Positions 55,509-64,000 of a stretch of DNA of 64,000 nucleotides are shown here, in pieces. Where the stretch lies: the NCBI GenBank assembly GCA_036346395.1, contig CM070601.1, positions 6,145,383 through 6,209,382 of the forward strand, written 5' to 3'. The translations under genes and the position numbers were made by a program. Under the pieces are notes generated by a model. That model was given only the letters and a program-made list of their open reading frames with translations, searched no databases and was not told the DNA's origin. The DNA comes from Hsuehochloa calcarea. Lineage: Eukaryota; Streptophyta; Magnoliopsida; Poales; Poaceae. The number at the start of each line of letters is the position of its first letter. The first letter of the stretch is position 1.

Positions 55509-58500
55509 CTACTTGATCCGCTCAAAGAAGAGGATGTCAGGAAGGAGCTGGGTCTGACTGTACCGACGGAGTAAATCTTGCCAGGAGTCAGCGGCCTGCA
55601 ATGGCAAACACAAAGAATATGATATGGAATAATTCCGAAACAAATGCAAGTCAAATGTGATGATTAATCGGGTATTACCTCGACTGTCTCGCCGTTGTAT
55701 ATGACCCACTCGTTCTGTTCACGAGCAAAGCAGAGGTACTGCCCGTCCTCAGCACAGCATACCTGACAGACAGTATGGGCATGCTTAAGATCAGTATAAC
55801 CTTCACCTGGAAAATACCAGGATGATGATGGTGCGAGTATTAGTATTACACAGGATACTATTGAGAGACATCCAGAAACAAAACTTCAGACTGGTGATAC
55901 AAGTATTGCTCACGATAAACTGACATTGAAAGAACCAATGATAGCACATATCACCTGGGAACCAAAAATTGTAATTTTCTTTTTGGAGGCTAACAGTTCA
56001 AAAAATGATAATATCCAGTGGTCTTACCAAGAAATGCAATTTTGCCTAGCAAAAGAAATATTCCAATCAAATGTTAAACTTGGCAAGTATAATTTAAATC
56101 CAGCTAAAAGAAACCCCAGGCCACTCTAGTAAATATCATTCATACGATGAGGCAAAACAACATTCTGGCGCAAACTGAAGGTTCTGGCCATAGTATCACT
56201 GATGATGTCATGATCTGCAATCTGCAGTGGCATAAATTAAAGCTCCATACCATCACTTTTCACTGAAGACATCAAACTGACCTTGAATTTCACTTTTAAC
56301 ATCTAAGGAACAATGGGATCCGTTCATGCAGATGTGCTCAAGTCTCTCTCTTTAGCCAAGTTGCTACATTTAACTCAAATACAGAAGTATGATGAATTAT
56401 CTAAGCAAGGGCTTTTAACTAAATATATATTTTCCACTCCATTAAGAGAAATTATGATTTGCTTAAACTTTAGAAGAACCAACCCAATTTCAAAAGGCAA
56501 ATCACAGCTGGAGTGGTTATCAGATCTCTAGTAGCTAACAAGTACCATCTAGAACAGAAATGCTGATACATCTTCCCCTCCTGCAAGTAATCTAGCATTC
56601 GATTCAAGAACAGCCACGAAGGATTCACGTCTCTAATCAGTATGAATGTCGGACACCTTTAAGCTAATTAGCACAATCCACTGCCTAATCACTTGTACTT
56701 CTTCCCCACCTCCCCCTAACAAAACTGATGAACAGCTTCAATCGAGAACACAATAAAACTGGAAAGAAAAAAGGGAAAGGACTTGTCAACTTCAAGAACA
56801 AATGAATCCACAGATATGTATAAAAAGCTAAAAACTTCTCTCAGCACATACCGCAGAAACCAGAGTATACTTGCTTTCCGAATGCAGATCTTCGTAAACA
56901 AGACTAATGTCCAACTCAGCTGCTATGCTGATCAATACTTCATGCATGTTTATGTGGCTTCCATTGTCACTTGGCCAGCTAAAAACTGTGACAAAGAAGT
57001 ACAAGAAGAGAAATGAAATAAGCTTGTAAATGCAAATTAGTGCAAAAGGAACAGATGGTGTATGTGTACACAAGGTTGATGTTAAATCAATTAAGGAGTA
57101 TGTGATGGTGAGAAATATTTTGATTACTTTATGTTGTGTTTATTACACTGTAGCACACATGGTATAGAGTATCTGCCCTGATTTGTTTGGTTTTCAGGAA
57201 TACAAAACATGATCAAATCAGTTTCTTGCACTGACCTTCCTATTTTCTACTGTAGAGCGGAAAAATACACACATAATTACATTGAAATGTCAATTGAGAA
57301 GGTAACCCTACCAGTTATGAACAAATGAGGTGGATATGAAAGATAGCGGTCAATCTTACACCCACAACCACCAATTCTAGGGTCACAAAGAAACTGCTTG
57401 CCCACAGCTTTCAAGAGCTCATCAAAAGATTTCAACTGAAGTAGAAGTAAAAGGATGTTAGTTTACTAACTAATAAGCCCCAATACTAAAAATAAGGAAA
57501 AGGAAAACTGGATACACTGCACACCTCAGTTGTTTCAACTGCATCCAAATCAATATTGTGGAAAAATGTAGTATACTCTTTTTCGGTGGGGACCTCATTC
57601 ACACAGTTGCATTTCTTCTTTTCATTAATGTGCAGCCCAAAAAGATTATGTGTTAGGCATATACAATCTAAACAGCTGGGCGTGCTTATTGTTTGTGGCT
57701 TCAAAGTTTCACTGTTGAACTCAAAATGCAAAGGTGCTTGTGACGTATGCAACTCCTGAAGGATTAGTTTTACAATTCCAGATGCAGTATTTTTCCCCAC
57801 CTGTGATCCAAATCCATTTATATCGTTAGCTATGATGAGAAATGTGGCACAAAATTTTCTTTGGTACAGTCAGATTCTACTCAGAAGTGAGGATTGAGAA
57901 ATGCAAGTGGAACAGAACTTAGCGTGCAGTCAAAATACAATTTAAAGGTGATTCATGGCTCCAATAGTTAGGGAAGCATGCACAGCCAGAGAATAAAAAA
58001 CGCGAAATTCAACCGGTTTTTTCCCGGATGTCCGGCAGGATTTCCACCGGTACCGGGTTTCCAATCCTTGTGCGCAGCACTAAATCAGCCACATCTTGTC
58101 CAGTCATTTTTTTAAGACTAGTTTTTATCTCATGTACTATGAAGAAGTGATTATTGAGGTGTACATAATGGCCAAAAACATGAGCTTCTCACATGGTTTA
58201 CAGAAATTTTTAGTTTTTGTTTTCATAAATTGCAACGGGTCTAAAAACAAAAAAAATGTTTAGTATGTTTGAGGGATGAGACAGTAAAACTAGCTTGGGA
58301 ATAGTACAAATAAATATTTTAGGAAGGATGTCATCTTAGGTATCTCTTGTATGTGTGCCCCAGTGGAAGTATGGAGTAAAAAATAGTATTAGGTGTTGGA
58401 GTAGGACTCTAGATATTATTTGGTTTCTTTATCTGTAATCTCCCTTTGTACTCCCTATATATTGCCCATTGGGCCCCTTTGAATATATGCACATTATTCG

Positions 58501-61500
58501 TAACATGGTATCAGAGCTTAGGGTTACCTAGTTCTCCTTCCGCTGCCATCCGGCGCCGCCACATCCAGCTTCGTGGCCGCCCGAGCCCGTAATCGCCGGG
58601 CCGCTCGTCGTTGCTGCCGCCGCCCGAGCCGAGCCGCTCATCGCTCATCGCCACCGTGCAAATCGCTGGGCCGCTCCTGGACGCCCGCCGCCATAGATCT
58701 CTTCTCCGGTCGCCCGTCGCCGTCGTCGTTGCCGCCGCCCTTCGCCGAGCCGCAACCTCAGGCTCCTCACTGGTGCGCCGTTGCTCCCTAGGGCCATCAC
58801 CGCCGCCGCAGATCTCTATGCTGCCAAAGGTCACAGTCGTCGCCTCATCCCCAGCCGTTGCCGTTGGGAACTAGGGTTCCCGAACCCTAGTCGCGCATGG
58901 CCGCCCCGAGTGGCATCCTCAGCGAGCCTCTTGTCAGAGAAGATCGCCGGTCGCTCCTCATCGCCAGTCGCCGCCGACGTCGCGTCACCGCAGCCGTCGC
59001 CGCCACCCGAGCAGCAGCAGGGGGGAACACTAGTCCCCGCGTCGTGGATTAGCAGGCCGAATCGGTCGGTCGACCGGCCTTTTAAAGAGATTCGGCCCAC
59101 TGTGTAAAAGAGAGAGAGAGAAACGTCGCTCTAACCGCCGCGCCGTCCAGCGCCGCCTGTTAGACTTCGTTGCCTTGATCGCCGCGCCGTCCAGCGCCGC
59201 CTACCGATGGCTTCCGTTCCATCCGCTGCGATTCCATTCTCGGGAACAAAGCTTAATGGAACGAACTACAGGTTGTGGTCTTCACTCATGGAGATCACGC
59301 TCGATGGTCTCCGCCTATGGGGACATGTTACTGGTACCCGACCTTGTCTACCGTCGCTGGTTCACCCTCCTTCCAGACAACCTGCTTCTACATCTCCTAC
59401 AGATGATGAGGCCGCCAAGCCGCCAAGAAGGAGACAGAAGCTGCTGCTGCTGATGAGGTTTCTCAGTATGCTATAGACGCTTTTGAGCGCTGGTGTGCTG
59501 ATGAGACCCGTGTTCGAGCCATCCTGGTAGTCAGCGTCGACGACTCCATCCAGCCAGATATCGTTGGTCTGCGTGCCACTCGTCAGATCTGGGAGTACTG
59601 GCGTGAGCGATACCAGCAGAGCAGCGATGCTCAGTTCTTTTCACTTCAGCGTGAGTTGGAGACGCTTCGCCAGGAGGACTCCTCCGTCGACGATTTCTTC
59701 CGAGCCCTGGCCAGTCTCTGGCGCCAGCTGGATGAGCTGGCTTCTCCGCTCTGCCAGGCGTGTCATAAAGTACAGAAGACGGATCATGATCGCCTTCGTC
59801 TTTATTATTTCGTCTGCCGTCTTCGCCCAGAGTTTTGAGCCTGTCAAGGCTCAACTGCTGAGCCGTTCACCACGACCGACAGTCACCGAGGCTCTTTCGT
59901 CGCTTCGTGCTGAGGAGCTTCATCGCGGGTTAGCAGCACAGTTTGTTCCGGCTGTCCTTGCTGCCTCTTCTTCTTCGACTACACCAGCGGTTTCTGCTTC
60001 GACTACAGTTCCTCCTCAGGTGTCTATTTCTGCTCCTGTTTTTGCACCAACTGGGATTCAGTACAATTATTGCAAGAACTTCGGGCACGACTATCAGCGT
60101 TGTGCGGTGCGAAAAAAGCAGAACAAGGCACGTGGAGGTCCACGCTCCAAGGGAGGGCATGGAGGCCCTTCCTCGACTGGAGGACAGACCAGCACGTCAG
60201 GATCTTCTCAGCGAGGTGACTCTGTTCAGCAGCTCTGTCAGGCTCTACTTCAGCAGCTCTCACACAACTCAGCAGGTTCTGCCAGTTTAGCTCAGACGTC
60301 TCCTCCAGATACCTCTTGGGTTCTAGATTCCCGTGCCTCTTTCCACATGACACCAGATTCCACATCTCTCACTTCAGTAGGACCTCCTGTTTTTCCCATC
60401 TCTATTCAGACAACCGATGGTACTCCTCTGTTTGTCAGCTGTCAGGGCACTCTTTTGTCCACTGATTTTTCTGTTCCAGCTGTTTCCCATATTCCCCAGC
60501 TTACCATGCAGCTTCTCTCGGTGGGTCAGCTCACCGATCTCGGCTGTAGGGTTGGTTTTGACTCTCACACCTATTTCATTCAGGATCGACAGACAGGGAC
60601 GGTACTTGGTACTGGCCGGCGCCGTAGGGATCGTCAGAGTCTCTACATCCTTGATCGCCTACATCTTTCGTCCACTTCAGTTGCTCCTGTCACCGCTATG
60701 TCTACTTCCCCTGCCTCTGCTGCCACCACCTCTGGCAAATTTGCGCAGTGGCATCACCGTTTAGGTCACTTGTGTGGTTCCCACCTTTTTTCATTAGTTC
60801 GTCGGGGTGTTCTTGGACGTGTTCCTGTTGATACAGCCATGTTTTGTCAGGGTTGTAAGCTGGGCCAGCAGCTATAACTTTCTTATCATTCTAGTGAGTC
60901 CTTGTCTTCTTGTCCTTTTGACTTAGTTCATTCCGATGTATGAGGACCTACACCTATTGTCTCTAAAGGCGGGCATAAATCTTATGTTATTTTCATTGAT
61001 GATTATTCCCGTTTTACATGGATTTTTCCTATCTTTAATCGTGGTCAGTTCCTTGCGATCTATCGTAGCTTTGCAACAATGGTTCGTACTCAGTTTGATT
61101 CCGCCATTCGCATTTTTCGCTGTGATTCTGCTGGCGAGTACCGCTCTGGTGCTTTTCGACAGTTTCTTTCTGAGCAGGGCACTCTTTACCAGTCTTCTTG
61201 TCCTGGAGCTCATGCTCATAATGGGGTTGCTGAGCGCAAACATCGTCATCTGATTGTGACTGCTCGCACTCTTCTTCTTGCCTCTCATGTTCCACCACAG
61301 TTCTGGGTTGAGGCTGTTTCTACGACTGCATATCTCATCAATATGCATCCTTCGATTGCTCTTAAGGGTGTCTGTCCTATAGAGCGTCTCTACTCTCGAG
61401 CCCACCAGTACACTCACCTTCATGTTTTTAGTTGTACTTGTTTTGTTCAGCTGCAGCCTCGTGAGCGCACTAAACTATTGGCCCAGTCAGTTGAGTGTGT

Positions 61501-64000
61501 GTTTCTCGGTTATAGTTCTGAGCATAAGGGTTATCGCTGCTGGGATCCTTCTGCCCGACGGATCAGGATTTCACGAGACGTTGTCTTTGACGAATCTCGA
61601 CCTTTCTTCTATCGAGATTTGGCTTCTTCTCCTGTTTCCACTGTTGAGTCGATTTCATGGTTGACCCCTTCGGACTCTTCACCCATTTCTCCACTATCAC
61701 AGTCTTTCCCTGGTCTGCCTCCAGTGGTTCCTTTTGTACCTCCGCCTTCGGTGGTGTCTCCGGTGGTGTCTCCTACAACACCGTCTCTGGTTCCCACAAC
61801 ACCATCATCTCATTTCTCTGGTGTTCACTACTCTAGACGTCCTCGTCCTTCACTGGTTTCCTCTTCTGGTATCTTGCCGACACCCACATCTGATCCTCCT
61901 AGTGATGCTCCTCCTTACATCCTTCGTGACCGGGCATCCCTTCGACCTCCTGATCGCCTTGGATTTGCTCCAATAGTTCATGCTCTCTCTGTCACTGAGT
62001 CTAGTTCTTATCATGAGGCTACTCCTTATTCTGAGTGGCAGCTCGCTATGGCAGAAGAGCTTGATGCTCTTCGACGTATGGAGACTTGGGATATTGTACC
62101 GGCCCCTGTGCATGCTCGTCCGATCACGTGCAAGTGGGTGTACAAGATTAAGACCTGGTCTGAGGGTACTATTGAGCGCTACAAGGCTCGCTTTGTGGCC
62201 CGCGGTTTTCAGCAGGCATATGGTCGAGACTACGATGAAACTTTTGCCCCTGTTGCTCATATGACCACTGTTCGCACTCTTGTTGCGGTTGCTTCTGTTC
62301 GTCAGTGGTCTATCTCTCAGCTGGATGTTAAGAATGTTTTTCTTAATGGTGTTTTGTATGAGGAGGTCTACATGCAGCCACCACCTGAGTATTCTGTTCC
62401 TGATGGGCATGTCTGTCGTCTTCGTCGTGCTCTTTATGGCCTCAAACAGGCTCTTCATGCCTGGTTTGCACGTTTTACCTCAGTGATTACTCCTGTTGGT
62501 TTCACTGTCAGTTCCCACGATCCTGCTCTTTTTGTTCATGTCTCATCTCGGGGTAGGACACTGCTTCTCTTGTATGTTAATGACATGGTCATCACTGGTG
62601 ATGATTCCTCCTTCGTCACATATGTGAGGAAGCATCTCAGTGAGCAGTTTTTGATGACTGATCTTGATTCTCTTACATACTTCCTTGGGATTGAGGTCTC
62701 TTCCACACCTGAGGGCTACTACCTCTCCAAGCAGAAGTATGTCCAGGATCTTCTTGACCGATCTGGTCTGACTGATGCTCGCACCGCTGAGACTCCCATG
62801 GAGCTATCCCTCCAGCTTCGTGCCACTGATGGCGATCTTCTTGAGGATCCTACTCGATATCGTCATCTTGTTGGGAGTTTGGTGTACCTTGTGAGCACTC
62901 GTCCTGATATTGCTTATGTTGTTCATATCTTGAGTCAGTTTATGGCCTGTCCTACCCATATTCACTACAGTCACCTTCTTCGTGTTCTTCGCTACTTGCG
63001 TGGGACTATCTCTCGTCGTTTGTTTTTCTCTAGCTCCACTTCACTACAGCTTTAGGCGTACTCCGATGCAACCTGGGCTAGTGATACTTCTGATCGTCGT
63101 TCTTTTTCTGCTTACTGTGTTTTTCTTAACTCCTCCTTGATTGCCTGGAAGACTAAGAAGCAGACTGTTGTTTCCCGTTCGAGTGTAGAGGCTGAGTTGA
63201 GAGCTATGACAGCAGTGACAACAGAGGTTACTTGGTTGAGGTGGCTACTTGCAGATTTTGGAGTACCTGTGGTGAGACCTAAGACTTTTTTGTATGACAG
63301 TACAGGTGCTATCAGTATTGCTCGGGACCCAGTGAAGCATGAGCTCACCAAGCATATTGGTGTGGATGCTTCATACACTCGCTCACAGGTGCAGGAGAGA
63401 GTACTTGCTTTATAGTTTGTGCCATTAGAACTACAAATTGTTGACTTCTTTACGAAGCCACAGACTAGGGCACACCATTTGTATCTTCTCTCCAAACTCA
63501 GTGTGTGTGATCCACCATGAGTTTGAGGGGGGTGTTAGAGTAGGACTCTAGATATTATTTGGTTTCCTTATTTGTAACCTCCCTTTGTACTCTCTATATA
63601 TTGCCCATTGGGCCTCCTTGAATATATGCACATTATTCGTAACATTATGGACCGTAACCTATCATGTTCATGTTGTATTATATTTATTCAATATAACTTC
63701 AGTTGAGTAAACCACATGGAGACAAATTGCATTTGAAAAAAAAAGTACTTTTTTCCTGAAAGCCATAAACTGTAACTGCAATTGGATAAGTGCGCAACAA
63801 AAAGTGAATGCAACAAACCTTTTTATCACTCAAAATACTTATAAAAGAAGCTTCCATGTAAATCAATGAATCAACTGCTTTGCGCTCTTCCTTATCATCC
63901 CAATAACGGAAGATTTTGCACAACAAGCAGACAATGTACTGGTCTCCAACAACTGTAACATCAGGGCGTACACATGGTATCTTCTGGAACTCATCACGGA
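55509..64000 (-). CDS. Gene C: DUF629-family USP-like (pseudo-USP) protein, 5' part outside window
   Basis: Exons in gene order: 63819->64000 (partial), 57525-57800, 57312-57435, 56852-56985, 55679-55762, 55509-55595 with stop TAG 55509-55511. Splice sites are GT/AG and phases join. The product covers the second half of a USP fold: RDEFQKIPCV..., VGKNTASGIVKLILQELHTS, CICLTHNLFGLHI, CGCKIDRYLSYPPHLFI, VFSWPSDNGSHINMHEVL, YTLVSA-VCCAEDGQYLCFA, WVIYNGETVE and SWQDLLRRYSQTQLLPDILFF. Exon VGKNTAS aligns with VGRNFAS of gene A, so the two are paralogues. In active USPs the catalytic His precedes Tyr (GHY); here it is GQY, so activity is unlikely. A 5.25-kb Copia element lies in the first visible intron, antisense to the gene. 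The reading frame is intact in the part seen. Confidence 0.82.
55763..56851 (-). other. Penultimate-side intron of gene C, collinear with pseudogene B
   Basis: Non-coding. The part at 56060-56357 matches 47035-47743 in blocks, such as ATGATGAGGCAAAACAACA and CTTGAATTTCACTTT, ending at CTCTTTAGCCA, where pseudogene B switches to first-exon sequence. Confidence 0.75.
58394..58505 (+). repeat. 5' LTR of Copia element 2
   Basis: 112 bp, TG...CA ends, CTCCCTATATAT as possible TATA region, directly followed by the primer-binding site. Confidence 0.93.
58506..58517 (+). other. Primer-binding site of Copia element 2
   Basis: TGGTATCAGAGC immediately after the 5' LTR, complementary to initiator Met-tRNA. 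It is the same primer as in Copia element 1. Confidence 0.93.
58518..59206 (+). other. GC-rich leader of Copia element 2
   Basis: GCC/CGC-rich untranslated DNA between the primer site and gag, with a short AGAGAG microsatellite near 59108-59122. Long frames here are composition artefacts. Confidence 0.6.
59207..60877 (+). pseudogene. Gag and protease of Copia element 2, inactivated
   Basis: Gag starts at the ATG at 59207 (MASVPSAAIPFSGTKLNGTN, GLRLWGHVTG), shifts frame near 59430 (continuing SVDDFFRALASLWRQLDEL) and shifts back near 59838. The zinc knuckle near 60066-60106 has Tyr in place of its first Cys (YNYCKNFGHDYQRC). The protease motif reads WVLDSRASFHMT, with Arg in place of the Gly after Asp-Ser. 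The pre-integrase region (WHHRLGHLCGSHLF) ends at a premature TAA at 60875-60877. Confidence 0.88.
60878..63520 (+). pseudogene. Integrase, reverse transcriptase and RNase H of Copia element 2, inactivated
   Basis: The frame of the upstream part continues but is cut by TGA 60941-60943 (at the Trp of the DVWG motif), TAG 63053-63055 and TAG 63413-63415. Between these, 61079-63055 is open for 658 codons. It has integrase motifs FRCDSAGEYRS and NGVAERKHRH, and RT motifs CKWVYKIKT and QLDVKN. The catalytic RT motif reads YVND instead of YVDD. RNase H follows (SLIAWKTKKQT, SSVEAELRAMT). Confidence 0.9.
63521..63532 (+). other. Polypurine tract of Copia element 2
   Basis: GTTTGAGGGGGG directly before the 3' LTR, almost the same as in Copia element 1. 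Confidence 0.8.
63533..63644 (+). repeat. 3' LTR of Copia element 2
   Basis: 112 bp, seven transitions from the 5' LTR, followed by TTATG. Confidence 0.93.

Larger units (their letters stand above)
58394..63644 (+). mobile_element. Copia LTR retrotransposon 2 (5251 bp) in an intron of gene C
   Basis: LTRs of 112 bp at 58394-58505 and 63533-63644 begin TGTT(G/A)GAGTAG and end CGTAACA. They differ at seven positions, all transitions. The flanks TTAGG (58389-58393) and TTATG (63645-63649) form an imperfect target duplication. Primer site TGGTATCAGAGC and a purine tract are present. The domain sequence is related to Copia element 1 (shared DLVHSDV, LLARSHV-like and LVARGFQQ blocks). It is inactivated by stops, frameshifts and changed catalytic residues. 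Confidence 0.94.

Noticed and set aside
1..64000. CRISPR arrays, operons, riboswitches, tRNA or rRNA genes
   Set aside because: Nothing of this kind seen; the window is plant nuclear DNA and its repeats are explained by transposons and local duplications.

Overview
The window looks like nuclear DNA of a grass, most probably Oryza (rice or a close relative); I cannot settle the species. The reasons are spliced genes with GT-AG introns, GC-rich first exons next to AT-rich introns, members of the grass-expanded DUF627/DUF629 ubiquitin-hydrolase-like family, an F-box/DUF295 gene, and about a third of the window in LTR retrotransposons (Copia and Ty3) and small DNA elements. There are no prokaryotic features, tRNA, rRNA or CRISPR.

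Layout. (1) 24-12515, minus: a ten-exon DUF627/DUF629/USP-like gene (gene A) running off the left edge, with a young 5.0-kb Copia element (3599-8598, TSD AGATA) in one intron. (2) 14094-14390: a copy of gene A's promoter and first codons, i.e. a relic of another family member. (3) 16982 to about 27546 (5' end perhaps near 31 kb), minus: a PHD-finger gene (gene D), with a 4.96-kb chromovirus-like Ty3 element (19397-24358, TSD CTAAC) in an intron. (4) 28-33 kb: non-coding DNA with a 200-bp tandem duplication and a hAT-like element. (5) 33045-40716: an old, heavily broken 7.7-kb Copia element. (6) 40.7-45 kb: repeat-like DNA, including a 308-bp near-identical copy of the 3' flank of gene C, and a LINE-like relic. 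(7) 45.96-48.15 kb, minus: a pseudogene (B) that joins the first exon of a DUF627-type gene to the 3'-end introns and exons of a relative. (8) 49.1-52.3 kb: a MITE and a truncated Copia gag/protease relic. (9) 52655-54355, minus: an F-box/DUF295 gene (E) whose N-terminal third is duplicated in frame. (10) 55509->64000, minus: a second DUF629/USP-like gene (gene C) leaving the right edge, with a decayed 5.25-kb Copia element (58394-63644) in an intron.

How the genes relate. Genes A, B, C and the relic at 14 kb belong to one locally duplicated family built on a ubiquitin-specific-protease fold. At the positions I can place by eye (the Cys box of A, the His box of C) the catalytic residues are absent, so these are probably pseudo-hydrolases. 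Gene E is a putative SCF substrate receptor, so three of the four gene loci touch the ubiquitin system. The region has been shaped by tandem duplication, deletion fusion and retrotransposon insertion into introns, and the exons of A, C and D that I could place keep their reading frames across the insertions. Exon boundaries were read by eye from splice signals, phase continuity and family resemblance.
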